43,441 bases of DNA from Streptococcus equinus ATCC 9812 (GTDB taxonomy: Bacteria > Bacillota > Bacilli > Lactobacillales > Streptococcaceae). The translations under genes and the position numbers were made by a program. Shown one piece after another: positions 35,327-43,441 of this stretch; positions within the stretch are counted from its first letter, which is position 1, and every line of letters starts with the position of its first letter. The stretch is from NCBI RefSeq assembly GCF_000187265.1, contig NZ_GL698429.1, positions 885,666-929,106 on the forward strand, given 5' to 3'. The notes beneath the pieces were generated by a model. That model was not told the DNA's origin. It saw only the letters and a program-made list of their open reading frames with translations, and ran no database searches.

Positions 35327-37201
35327 CTAGTAAATATTAAATGCTGTTTTGCCAGAAATTTCATTTGCCTGACAGTTTGCAATGATTGTATTTTTGGTGC
35401 TTTCAACTGATTTACGAATGCTTGATTGGTTACCAGAAGCTGGTGTAACAACTGAGCGACCGCTTGGTAGTTTATCAGCACTCTTGCCACTAAATCCTTG
35501 AACAGATGTCCAACCTTTAATGCTCAATGGTTGAATATAGTAATTATAACCATTATCAAAAGCTACACAATGATTAAAATACCCTGTAACTGAACTGTTA
35601 TTGTTATCAAATCCTTTTTTGGCTTCATCAAAAGCAAGACAGTAAGAAAGGCTACGAGTTACACTTGATTTTGAGTTGACAGAACCAAGTTTGAAACCAT
35701 TTGGATTTCCGTCAAAAGAACTACCAGCCCAAGCTGAAAGACTAACTGTTCCAGCATCTGTTTGAATGAAATTACCTGAGGGCAAGCTGAATTTTCTTTT
35801 AGCATAGTTTGAAGCAAATGAAGCATCTTTCGCCTTAATCAACTGTACCAAATGAAGATTTTCATCTAGAGCTTTTTTGTGGTCAAAATCATATTTACCT
35901 GTAAAGACATCTGGATTACCATTATTCCAAACCGCACAGTTTGTGTACGTGATATCTGGTGTCACATCACCAGCTTTATCAAACGAATCCCAACCATCGT
36001 CAGAATTGTCCCAAGCATAACAGCATGTAAAGGTATTGCCTGTTCCAGCACCAAGTTTTGGTGTAAATCCGTCAGCATTACCACCGCGAGTGTAAACATC
36101 ACAATTACGATAGCTGTAAATCACTTCAATTGTATTTTTGTATGCGCCTGCTGTTATTTGCAAACCAGCGTCATTATTATAACAAACGATACAGTTTGAA
36201 ACTTTGTTGTTGCCAGCAGTTTTTCCTTTGATTTGGATACCGTTGTCTGGTGCGTGTTCGACAATCAGATTTTGAACAGTGTAGTTAGAACCTGAAATTC
36301 TTACACCAACAGCCGCATCTGATGAAGCTTTACCTACATATTTAGCCATAAAGTTTGAAAAATCAAGTTCAGGATAAGAACCGTCAGCATTCTGAACACC
36401 GATGATTTGAACATTTGAATTTGCTTTTGAAAGCGCAATTCGTCCATCATAAGCAATCTTTTGCCCTTTGACATAGACTTTACCACCACCAGCTTTTTCA
36501 GCTTTAGAAATCGCTGAAAGAAGGTCTTTGTAAGTTGAGACAGTTGTATTTGCCGCTGCTAATGAAGTGGAGATTGTAGCTTCATCAGCAGTTTCAACTT
36601 CTGAAAGATTAACTTCTGTGCTATTACTTGTGCTACCTTACTCTTGACTTTCATCAGTTGCCTCAGCAGAATTCACTTCTAATTTAAAAATTTCGACATT
36701 CCCAACTTTAGCACATAAGTAAACAAAACTATCATTTTCTACGTAAGTATAAGATTCTTCACTAACTTCAGATTTTGTCTCTGCAATTATTAACTCTTGA
36801 CCTTGCTCATCAAAAATAGCTAAACTTGCTGATTCAGTATCAGAATTACGTTTCATAGTAACTTTGATAACATCATTAGTTGTAACAGGAATTTTGATAG
36901 CATTATCATGTTGCTCACTCTGAGACTTCAATAATAGCGCATTAGAGTAGTCATTCCTAGAAACGGTAACCGACTCAGCTAAAGTGCTCAATGGACTATT
37001 TTCATTAGCTTCAAATGTTAAGCTATCAATTGTTTTCTAAGATGAAAGCGAAGCTAAATCTGTAAATTTAGAATCACTGAAGTTCCATACAGAATCAGCT
37101 TTTACAATCACTGGACTAGGTCCAAAATTAGACAAAAGCACAGCTAAGGCTAATAATAGACCAAAGCCAGTCGATAACGATTTGTATTTTAAGTTTCGCA
37201 T
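35327..37201 (-). pseudogene. Secreted pectate lyase family 9, two in-frame stops
   Basis: A 624-codon frame encoding an exported pectin-degrading enzyme. It has a signal peptide (residues 1-35, cut after VKA), an N-terminal carbohydrate-binding-like region (about 36-190) and a right-handed beta-helix with PL9 motifs: NADGFTPKLGAG holding the catalytic-type Lys, and NSDDGWDSFD as the calcium-binding region. It is interrupted in frame by TAG 37037-37039 (codon 55) and TAA 36638-36640 (codon 188); the three pieces share one frame. ATG 37201 has a strong GGGGGGAG before it and a cre site 15 bp upstream. As it stands only a signal peptide plus about 20 residues would be made from the normal start. 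Confidence 0.85.
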
Positions 37202-37216
37202 ATTTACTCCCCCCTT

Positions 37217-37232
37217 TTGCGAGCGCTTACTT
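37217..37232. promoter_or_regulatory. cre site upstream of the pectate lyase gene
   Basis: On the + strand TTGCGAGCGCTTACTT matches the CcpA operator WTGNNARCGNWWWCAW with one mismatch. It lies between a likely -10 (TAAAAT, about 37234-37239 on the minus strand) and the start codon, fitting catabolite repression of a pectin-degradation gene. Confidence 0.7.
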
Positions 37233-37286
37233 TTATTTTAACACTTATGGATAAAAAGCAACTACTTTTGCAAATCTGGAAAACAT

Positions 37287-37315
37287 AAAAAGAAGCCCCG
37301 CAGGACTTCTTTTTT
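37287..37315 (-). terminator. thrS terminator
   Basis: AAAAAGAAGTCC / GGGCTTCTTTTT-type stem (one mismatch) with T-runs, 30 bp past the thrS stop. Confidence 0.8.
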
Positions 37316-37343
37316 ACCGAATTTATTATGCAAATATAAGGAA

Positions 37344-39290
37344 TTATTCAGCGTCTGGACGAGATTTACGGTCAATATCAGCCATGATATTTTCAACAAA
37401 TTCATCAATAGATTCTGTATGAGTTTGTTTGCTACCGTAACGACGAACGTTAACTGTCTTATCAGCCATTTCTTTATCACCAACGATTAATTGATAAGGA
37501 ATTTTCTTAGTTTGGCTTTGACGGATTTTAAGTTGCATTTTTTCGTTACGTTCATCAACGTCAACACGAACACCTTTGTCACGAAGAAGTTTAGCTACTT
37601 CCCAAGCATAGTCGACGTGAGCTTCGTTAGAAACTGGGATTACAGTTACTTGGTGAGGAGCAAGCCATGTTGGGAATGCACCTTTGTAGTTTTCAATCAA
37701 GATAGCTGTGAAGCGTTCCATTGTTGAGATAACACCACGGTGAATCATAACTGGACGGTGTTCTTCACCATCAGCACCAACATATGTAAGACCGAAACGT
37801 TCTGGAAGAAGGAAGTCAAGTTGGATAGTTGACAATGTTTCTTCGTTACCAAGAGCTGTCTTAACTTGGATATCAAGTTTTGGACCGTAGAAGGCTGCTT
37901 CACCTTCAGCTTCAAAGTAATCAACGCCCATTTCATCCAATGCTGCTTTCAACATTGATTGAGCATTTTCCCACATTTCATCGTCATCGTAGTATTTGTG
38001 AGTGTCTTTAGGGTCACGCAATGAAAGACGGAAACGGTAGTCAGTCAAGTTGAAATCTTCGTAAACGTCGATAATCAATTGAAGAGCTTTTTGGAATTCG
38101 TCTTGGATTTGTTCAGGTGTTACGAACAAGTGACCATCATTAAGAGACATTTCACGAACACGTTGAAGACCTGACAAAGCACCAGATTTTTCGTAACGGT
38201 GCATCATACCGATTTCAGCGATACGGATTGGCAATTCACGGTATGAGTGTACGTGGTGTTTATAAACTTGGATGTGGTGTGGGCAGTTCATTGGACGAAG
38301 AACGAATTCTTCACCATCACCCATATCCATTGTTGGGAACATGTCTTCACGGTAGTGATCCCAGTGACCTGAAGTTTTGTAAAGGTCAACTGAAGCCAAT
38401 GGTGGAGTGTAAACGTGAAGGTATCCTGAAGCCACTTCTTTATCAACGATGTAACGTTCCAAAGTACGACGGATTGTAGCACCATCTGGCAACCAGAATG
38501 GAAGACCTTGACCAACTTCTTGAGAAATCATGAACAAATCAAGTTCTTTACCAAGTTTACGGTGGTCACGTTCTTTAGCTTCTTGACGTTGTTTAAGGTA
38601 AGCTTTAAGGTCTTTTTTATCAAACCAAGCAGTACCATAGACACGTTGCATCATAGCGTTGTCGCTATTTCCACGCCAGTAAGCACCAGCAACGTTCAAT
38701 AGGTGGAAGACTTGAATACGTCCAGTTGAAGGAACGTGTGGGCCACGGCAAAGGTCTGTAAATTCACCTTGTGTGTAAACAGTAAGACCACCTTCGTCTT
38801 CACCGTGTTCTTCAATCAATTCAAGTTTGTAAGGATCGTTTTTGAACAATTCACGCGCTTCTTCGATAGAAATTTCTTTACGAACGCATGGAAGGTTTTC
38901 TTTAACGATTTTTTTCATTTCTTCTTCGATACGAGGAAGATCTTCATCAGTGATTTGACCTGATTTGTTATCTGTATCGTAGTAGAAACCATTTTCGATT
39001 GCAGGACCTACACCAAGGCAAAGGTCTGGGAAAAGACGTTTAGCAGCTTGGGCAAAAAGGTGAGCTGCAGAGTGACGCAAAACTGAAAGTGCATCTTCGT
39101 GATCAGGTGTCACAACTTCGATGCTACCATCTTCTGTAATTTCACGTGTGGTATCAATCAATTCTCCGTTAAATTTACCAGCCAAAGCTTTTTTAGCTAG
39201 TGAATTACTGATACTTTGAGCAATTTCAAAAGTTGTTACACCAGATTCAAATTCGCGCACAGCGCCATCTGGAAAAGTAATTTTAACCAT
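37344..39290 (-). CDS. thrS: Threonyl-tRNA synthetase
   Basis: Class II synthetase charging tRNA-Thr. Its 648 residues comprise a TGS domain (about 1-62), a tRNA SAD editing domain (about 80-240, with the [10 protein letters not shown] metal motif), and a catalytic core. The core has motif 2-type sequences and the zinc Cys in [10 protein letters not shown] and motif 3 near [13 protein letters not shown]. The anticodon-binding domain is C-terminal. Start is ATG 39290 with AAGGAG 6 nt upstream; the longer frame to 39437 runs into the T-box leader and is wrong. Expression is governed by the T-box. Confidence 0.97.
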   Translation of the reverse strand: MVKITFPDGAVREFESGVTTFEIAQSISNSLAKKALAGKFNGELIDTTREITEDGSIEVVTPDHEDALSVLRHSAAHLFAQAAKRLFPDLCLGVGPAIENGFYYDTDNKSGQITDEDLPRIEEEMKKIVKENLPCVRKEISIEEARELFKNDPYKLELIEEHGEDEGGLTVYTQGEFTDLCRGPHVPSTGRIQVFHLLNVAGAYWRGNSDNAMMQRVYGTAWFDKKDLKAYLKQRQEAKERDHRKLGKELDLFMISQEVGQGLPFWLPDGATIRRTLERYIVDKEVASGYLHVYTPPLASVDLYKTSGHWDHYREDMFPTMDMGDGEEFVLRPMNCPHHIQVYKHHVHSYRELPIRIAEIGMMHRYEKSGALSGLQRVREMSLNDGHLFVTPEQIQDEFQKALQLIIDVYEDFNLTDYRFRLSLRDPKDTHKYYDDDEMWENAQSMLKAALDEMGVDYFEAEGEAAFYGPKLDIQVKTALGNEETLSTIQLDFLLPERFGLTYVGADGEEHRPVMIHRGVISTMERFTAILIENYKGAFPTWLAPHQVTVIPVSNEAHVDYAWEVAKLLRDKGVRVDVDERNEKMQLKIRQSQTKKIPYQLIVGDKEMADKTVNVRRYGSKQTHTESIDEFVENIMADIDRKSRPDAE

Positions 39291-39390
39291 ACTATTCTCC
39301 TTTTTTAATAATGACATTGTTGAGAATTCCTTTTTGGAACCAGACAAAAGGAATTTGACGAGTTCACAATGCTTTTTTCTCGAGATAAAA

Positions 39391-39418
39391 GAAAAACGAC
39401 GCCCAAAAAGGACGTCGT
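39391..39418 (-). terminator. T-box conditional terminator
   Basis: ACGACGTCC / GGGCGTCGT stem (one G-U type mismatch) around a T-rich loop, then TTTTTC on the minus strand. It is located directly after the T-box sequence. Confidence 0.88.
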
Positions 39419-39602
39419 AACGTGGTTCCACCTTCATTTATCTACGACAAAAAAGAGTCGTAAACCTCAAAATAGCTATATCGTAGCAACCGTTTTATGT
39501 TTGCATAAAAGCAATGGAAGGAGTATTGAATCAGCTAACCCTGCGCCCTTCTCACCAACCGGCACTCGCTCTAAAGGTTAAACCCTGTTCAACTTGTCTT
39601 CG
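39391..39602 (-). promoter_or_regulatory. T-box riboswitch of thrS
   Basis: The minus-strand leader contains the T-box sequence AAGGTGGAACCACG (39421-39434), which pairs with the CCA end of uncharged tRNA, 3 nt before the terminator stem. A long stem-I region (about 39520-39600) precedes it. ACT at 39522-39524 is a possible Thr specifier, but I could not fold the stem with certainty. Uncharged tRNA-Thr would favour the antiterminator and allow thrS transcription. Confidence 0.92.
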
Positions 39603-39608
39603 ATAGCT

Positions 39609-39636
39609 ATTATAACACGAATTTTTTATTTTTCAA
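39609..39636 (-). promoter_or_regulatory. thrS promoter
   Basis: Minus-strand TTGAAA (39631-39636), 16-bp spacer, TATAAT (39609-39614). The -35 starts 4 bp past the lafA stop codon, and no terminator separates the two. Confidence 0.75.
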
Positions 39637-39640
39637 GAAC

Positions 39641-40975
39641 TTAGTTAAGGAAATCTCGAATTGAATTAATTAAACGTTTTGGTGCCTTAAAAACTTTGGC
39701 AGATGTTTTAACCGTTGCTTTTGCAGCTTCTGCTGGAAGTTTGATAGCAGAGTGAGCAATTTTTACAGATGTTTTTTCGCGTTTTCTACGAACAGTCAAT
39801 GAGAATTTTTCTTTTTTCTTATTCTCAGCAGAAATCAAAACATCCAAATAAAAGGCATAAACTGATTTTCCAAAATGTTCAGCTGAGATAGCATACATCT
39901 TAGCTTGATAGGATTTTTCATCCATTTTAGGAGTATTTTCAATAGCATCTAAAATAGCATTTGCTAAATCCTCTTCTTGATAGAAAAGTGTTCCAAACAT
40001 TTTTTGGTCAATGATATCATCCAAGTAAGGATTTCCGTGCGCAATAACTGGTGTTCCACTGGCAAGACTTTCAGTGTATGTGAGACCTTGGGTTTCACTT
40101 GTTGAAGCCGAAATAAAGAAATCAGCAGCTTTGTAGTAAATCGCTGTTTGATCGTGTGGCACCATTCCAGTGAAAATAACCTTTTCCTCGATACCAAGTT
40201 CAGCAACCATTTTTTTAAGGTCAGAAAGATATGGTCCATCACCAACAACAACCAGTCTAACACGACTATTTTGCGCTAGAACATTTGGAAATTGTTGGAT
40301 AATCGCTTGTATATTTTTTTCATGAGAAATACGTGACAGACTTAGCAACATTGTCTCGTCCTCGGCAATTCCAAGTTGCTCACGAAGTGCCATAGCATCT
40401 TCTTTTGTGATGTCCTTGCGTTCGTATTCTTCAACACGGATTCCTGTTGGAATAACACGTTTTGGAATCTTGATATCATAACCATCAAGCAAGTTTAACA
40501 CAATACGTGATGGACAAATCACACCGTCCAAATCATTTAAATACCCGCGGACAATGTACTTAACCATCCCAGGTTTAATGATTTTTCCTTTAGCAATATA
40601 ACCAACATAATCTTCATATTGCGTGTGATAAGTGTGAACGACTGGAATCCTTAGCGCAGCTGCAATCATTTTTCCAAGCATACCAACACTGAACTCTGTC
40701 TGTGTGTGAATAATATCTAGTTTATATTGTTTAGCAATTTTATATGACGAAATCAATCCACGATAGACAATACGGCGATCTGTAAAAGAAATAAAAGGAA
40801 CGCTTGGAAGTCTGATAATCGTCGGATCTTCATAGCGCTTAACCGCTTTATCTGTGGTTGTAAAGATATAAACTTCGTGCCCTTCTTTCTCCAATTCTTC
40901 CTTAAGGGTGCAAATACTTGTTGCTACCCCGGAAACTTGAGGAAAATAGGTGTCCGTAAATAGTCCTATTCTCAT
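39641..40975 (-). CDS. lafA: Glycosyltransferase family 4, LafA-like diacylglycerol glucosyltransferase
   Basis: A 444-residue GT4 enzyme. The N-terminal Rossmann domain starts MRIGLFTDTYFPQVSGVATS, and the donor-site region carries the retaining-GT E(x7)E-type block SETQGLTYTESLASGTPVI (about residues 292-310). A basic amphipathic C-terminal tail (KTSVKIAHSAIKLPAEAAK...) is probably membrane-binding. In streptococci this gene next to thrS makes monoglucosyl-diacylglycerol, the first step of the lipoteichoic-acid glycolipid anchor. It starts 1 nt after its partner (TAA-A-ATG), so translation is coupled. Confidence 0.88.
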   Translation of the reverse strand: MRIGLFTDTYFPQVSGVATSICTLKEELEKEGHEVYIFTTTDKAVKRYEDPTIIRLPSVPFISFTDRRIVYRGLISSYKIAKQYKLDIIHTQTEFSVGMLGKMIAAALRIPVVHTYHTQYEDYVGYIAKGKIIKPGMVKYIVRGYLNDLDGVICPSRIVLNLLDGYDIKIPKRVIPTGIRVEEYERKDITKEDAMALREQLGIAEDETMLLSLSRISHEKNIQAIIQQFPNVLAQNSRVRLVVVGDGPYLSDLKKMVAELGIEEKVIFTGMVPHDQTAIYYKAADFFISASTSETQGLTYTESLASGTPVIAHGNPYLDDIIDQKMFGTLFYQEEDLANAILDAIENTPKMDEKSYQAKMYAISAEHFGKSVYAFYLDVLISAENKKKEKFSLTVRRKREKTSVKIAHSAIKLPAEAAKATVKTSAKVFKAPKRLINSIRDFLN

Positions 40976-40976
40976 T

Positions 40977-41975
40977 TTACAACTCCATTACTTTGTGATA
41001 AACATCAACCAATTCATGAGCAACCTTATCAATACTACGACTCTCAGCAATATGATAACCTGCTTCTTGTTTTTCACTATTTCCTGATAAAACTTTTCGT
41101 AAAGCTTTAACGAAACCATCAACGTCAGTTGCTAACTCAGCACAGCTGTCATCAACCCAACCATGGTAAACTGGAATGTCACGCACGACAACATGTTGGT
41201 GGCTAGCAAGGGCTTCAAGAACGACGATTCCTTCTGTTTCCTCACGACTTGGGAAAAAGAAGGCGTCAGCACCACTCATGGCCCCTTCAAAAACATCCCC
41301 TTTGATATAACCAGCAAAGGTAACATTATCTGGATGTTTGCGTGTCACGATGCTTCGAACTTTATGTGGAATAACCCATTTATTTATTTCACCAAACCAA
41401 ATAAAACGCACATCAGGCATTTGTTTAGCAACTTCAACAAATTCATCAATACCTTTTCGCATAAAATAAAGCCCAGCACAAATAACAACTTTTTCATCTG
41501 GTTTAATGCCAAAATGACGTCTAAAAGTTTCCTCTTTAGCAGGATTTGGCACATAACGTGACAAATCAATACCATTTGAAACAGCATAAATAGGTTTGTC
41601 AACACCATAACCACTGATTAGTGATTTTGAATATTCTGTCGGCGTAATAATGGCATCTGCATTGTTATAAAAATGACAAAGGTACCATCTAAAAATTGGT
41701 GATACTAAATTAGAGCCAATAAATGAATTACGAAAATCTTCCTCTGTTGAATGACCATGCATCAACACTTTTTTACCAGCTTTTTTAGATTTTTTTAGTA
41801 ATTTCCAGCTCTTAATTCCATAAGTATTGATATGCACTAAATCATAATCATCGTCTGGATTTGTTGTATAATCTTGACCAACCATCGTAAGCGCACGTTC
41901 TTGGTGCTTAATGGCACGACCAATTCCTGATTTTCTTAAATAATTTTCGGCTTCCAAATACAGTAAAACTTTCAT
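40977..41975 (-). CDS. lafB: Glycosyltransferase family 4, LafB/CpoA/IagA-like
   Basis: A 332-residue GT4 enzyme (MKVLLYLEAENYLRKSGIGRAI at the start; SREETEGIVVLEALASHQHVVV near 244-263 as the donor-site block). Homologues are CpoA/LafB of S. pneumoniae and IagA of S. agalactiae, which add the second sugar to monoglycosyl-diacylglycerol for the lipoteichoic-acid anchor. Its -10 TATAAT is 7 nt from the ATG and no Shine-Dalgarno is present, so the message is probably leaderless. First gene of a two-gene operon. Confidence 0.87.
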   Translation of the reverse strand: MKVLLYLEAENYLRKSGIGRAIKHQERALTMVGQDYTTNPDDDYDLVHINTYGIKSWKLLKKSKKAGKKVLMHGHSTEEDFRNSFIGSNLVSPIFRWYLCHFYNNADAIITPTEYSKSLISGYGVDKPIYAVSNGIDLSRYVPNPAKEETFRRHFGIKPDEKVVICAGLYFMRKGIDEFVEVAKQMPDVRFIWFGEINKWVIPHKVRSIVTRKHPDNVTFAGYIKGDVFEGAMSGADAFFFPSREETEGIVVLEALASHQHVVVRDIPVYHGWVDDSCAELATDVDGFVKALRKVLSGNSEKQEAGYHIAESRSIDKVAHELVDVYHKVMEL

Positions 41976-41982
41976 AAACTCT

Positions 41983-42011
41983 ATTATAGCCTATTTTGTA
42001 ACATTTTTCAC
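41983..42011 (-). promoter_or_regulatory. lafB-lafA promoter giving a leaderless mRNA
   Basis: Minus-strand GTGAAA (42006-42011), 17-bp spacer, TATAAT (41983-41988), then 7 nt to the ATG at 41975. Transcription should begin at or next to the start codon. Confidence 0.65.
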
Positions 42012-42023
42012 TAAAGCTCAAAA

Positions 42024-42045
42024 AAATCAGCCCTAAGGCTGATTT
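42024..42045 (-). terminator. ccpA terminator
   Basis: AAATCAGCC / GGCTGATTT perfect 9-bp stem with a 4-nt loop, T-run on the minus strand, 12 bp past the ccpA stop. Confidence 0.85.
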
Positions 42046-42057
42046 CAGATAAATAAA

Positions 42058-43062
42058 TTATTGACGTGATGTACCACGTAATTTAAGACCATGATTAAGA
42101 ATAATTTCTTTTTCTTCAAGTTCTTCTTTGTTCATGATTTTAGTCAACATACGCATGCTGACAGCTCCAAGGTCATAAACCGGTTGGCTGATTGAGCTGA
42201 GGTTTGGACGTGTGTATGAAGTAATTGGTGAATCATTACTTGTAATGATTTCAAAGTCTTCAGGAACTTTTTTACCTGCAGCAAACAAGCCGTTCAAAAG
42301 ACCTGCAGCTAATTCATCTTCACCTACATAAGCAGCTGTTGCACCTGAGTTCATCACACGTTGAGCAAGCTCATAACCATCTTTATAGTCATAGTTTGCT
42401 TCAAATACAAGTCCTTCTTTGAATGAAAGATTGTTCTTTTCAAGTCCTTCTTTGTAACCAGTAAGACGAACTTTACCATTGATTTCGTCAATAAGTGGTC
42501 CTGAAACAAAGGCAATATCTTTATTGTTTTTAGCTAAAATATCAACAACATCTGCTACAGCAGCTTTGTAATCAATATTAACACTTGGAAGTTGATGTTC
42601 TAAATCAACTGTCCCTGCTAGAACAACTGGTGTGCGTGAGCGAGAGAACTCTGCACGAATTTTTTCAGTCAAATGGTGACCCATGAAGATAATACCATCA
42701 ACTTGTTTAGCAAACAAAGTGTTTACGACATTAACTTCTTTATCGTCATCTTCATCACTTGATGCAAGAACGATATTGTATTTGTACATAGCAGCAATGT
42801 CATCAATCCCTCTCGCTAAAATTGAAAAATAGCTATTAGCGATATTTGGAATAACAACACCAACAGTTGTCGTTTTCTTACTTGCCAAACCACGAGCAAC
42901 TGCATTTGGACGATAGTCTAAACGGTCAATAACTTCAAGGACTTTTTTACGAGTGTTTTCCTTTACATTTTTATTACCATTTACAACACGACTAACTGTT
43001 GCCATTGAGACACCAGCTTCACGTGCAACGTCATAAATTGTAATCGTATCATCAGTGTTCAT
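42058..43062 (-). CDS. ccpA: Catabolite control protein A
   Basis: LacI-family master regulator of carbon catabolite repression. With HPr phosphorylated at Ser46 (by HprK, encoded at 6.7 kb) it binds cre sites. The 334 residues comprise the helix-turn-helix TIYDVAREAGVSMATVSRVV (about 8-27), hinge PNAVARGLASKK, and the sugar-binding-like core with the effector face. Length and start match streptococcal CcpA; AAAGGAAG precedes the ATG. Transcribed alone between a promoter with an upstream cre and its terminator. Confidence 0.97.
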   Translation of the reverse strand: MNTDDTITIYDVAREAGVSMATVSRVVNGNKNVKENTRKKVLEVIDRLDYRPNAVARGLASKKTTTVGVVIPNIANSYFSILARGIDDIAAMYKYNIVLASSDEDDDKEVNVVNTLFAKQVDGIIFMGHHLTEKIRAEFSRSRTPVVLAGTVDLEHQLPSVNIDYKAAVADVVDILAKNNKDIAFVSGPLIDEINGKVRLTGYKEGLEKNNLSFKEGLVFEANYDYKDGYELAQRVMNSGATAAYVGEDELAAGLLNGLFAAGKKVPEDFEIITSNDSPITSYTRPNLSSISQPVYDLGAVSMRMLTKIMNKEELEEKEIILNHGLKLRGTSRQ

Positions 43063-43104
43063 TATTGGACTTCCTTTCTATTTGAAAATTTCGCTTTCAC
43101 AGAT

Positions 43105-43133
43105 ATTTTACCATCTTTTGGAAACACTTTCAA
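43105..43133 (-). promoter_or_regulatory. ccpA promoter
   Basis: Minus-strand TTGAAA (43128-43133), 17-bp spacer ending TGG, TAAAAT (43105-43110). Confidence 0.7.
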
Positions 43134-43168
43134 GGGTAAACTCATTATTTTTGGAAAGTTTTCATATA

Positions 43169-43184
43169 TTGAAAACGTTGCCAA
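43169..43184 (-). promoter_or_regulatory. cre site upstream of ccpA
   Basis: TTGGCAACGTTTTCAA on the minus strand matches WTGNNARCGNWWWCAW at every position. It lies about 36 bp upstream of the ccpA -35, suggesting autoregulation, or control of whatever gene originally faced ccpA (pepQ in many streptococci). Confidence 0.8.
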
Positions 43185-43198
43185 ATTTCAGGTTCAAA

Positions 43199-43441
<243 letters not shown>

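Noticed and set aside
35879..36199. 106-codon + strand frame opposite the pectate lyase
   Set aside because: Mirror-frame of a low-complexity Asn/Asp/Gly-rich beta-helix gene; no SD, no homology recognised.
33492..37201. Stop-codon reassignment or programmed recoding as a shared explanation for the interrupted genes
   Set aside because: All three stop codons are involved and each ends normal genes elsewhere in the window; no SECIS-like or stimulatory structure was evident. Decay is simpler.
39291..39437. Longer ThrS N-terminus
   Set aside because: The extra codons are the T-box leader and terminator; ThrS starts MVKITFPDG.

Overview
The window is chromosomal DNA of a low-GC Gram-positive coccus, almost certainly a Streptococcus. 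It carries vicRKX-rnc-smc, a small SPJ_0845-type protein, DUF3270, DUF3114 and DUF6287 proteins, hprK-lgt, and the ccpA / lipoglycan glycosyltransferase / thrS block in typical streptococcal form. A family-9 pectate lyase gene points to the S. bovis/S. equinus complex (S. gallolyticus, S. macedonicus, S. equinus and relatives). That species-level call is an inference.

Layout. (1) 1-5.0 kb: a frameshifted membrane-transporter remnant, a HAD hydrolase, a YdbC/PC4-like protein, a pair of U32 proteins resembling the tRNA 5-hydroxyuridine synthesis pair, and a DUF3270 membrane protein. (2) 5.0-7.7 kb: a leftward hprK-lgt-ytxG-ytxH operon, with a cre-like site at the hprK promoter. (3) 7.9-10.9 kb: a PspC-domain protein, and a tex-sprT pair. 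(4) 11-12.9 kb: a rightward unit of SPJ_0845 peptide, DUF318-type permease and TIGR03943 partner. (5) 12.9-25 kb: the leftward essential block vicR-vicK-vicX, rnc-smc-nudix, and HAD-HAD-ftsY with an unlisted 55-codon membrane peptide. A DUF6287 surface protein is transcribed the other way. (6) 25.3-28.3 kb: a four-gene glutamine/polar amino-acid ABC importer with an exact GlnR box in its leader. (7) 28.3-32.8 kb: a TVP38-like membrane protein, a possible small peptide, a PepSY protein, a two-component system and a DUF3114 protein. (8) 32.8-37.2 kb: a TetR regulator followed by two decayed genes, an oleate hydratase and a secreted pectate lyase. (9) 37.3-43.4 kb: thrS under a T-box, two lipoglycan glycosyltransferases, ccpA and an IS30-family transposase remnant.

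How the genes relate. HprK (HPr-Ser46 kinase) and CcpA, the two sensing components of carbon catabolite repression, are both here. Sequences matching the cre operator lie upstream of ccpA (full match), the pectate lyase gene (one mismatch) and hprK (weaker). VicRK and Smc/FtsY/Rnc form a cell-envelope, chromosome-segregation and secretion core. LafA/LafB-type enzymes make the glycolipid anchor of lipoteichoic acid. Lgt lipidates lipoproteins.

Most notable. No obviously new defence or mobile system is visible: there is no CRISPR array, prophage or toxin-antitoxin cassette. The most unusual signal is five in-frame nonsense codons in three genes within about 9.3 kb (oleate hydratase UAG and UGA, pectate lyase UAG and UAA, IS30 transposase UAG). 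There are no frameshifts in the parts that can be read, and each stop can be explained by a single C:G to T:A transition. Other leads are three genes whose -10 box lies only 6-9 nt before the start codon (likely leaderless mRNAs), a hairpin leader on the RNase III gene, a structured SD-less leader on smc, palindromic operator candidates inside two promoters, and small proteins easily missed by standard gene calling.
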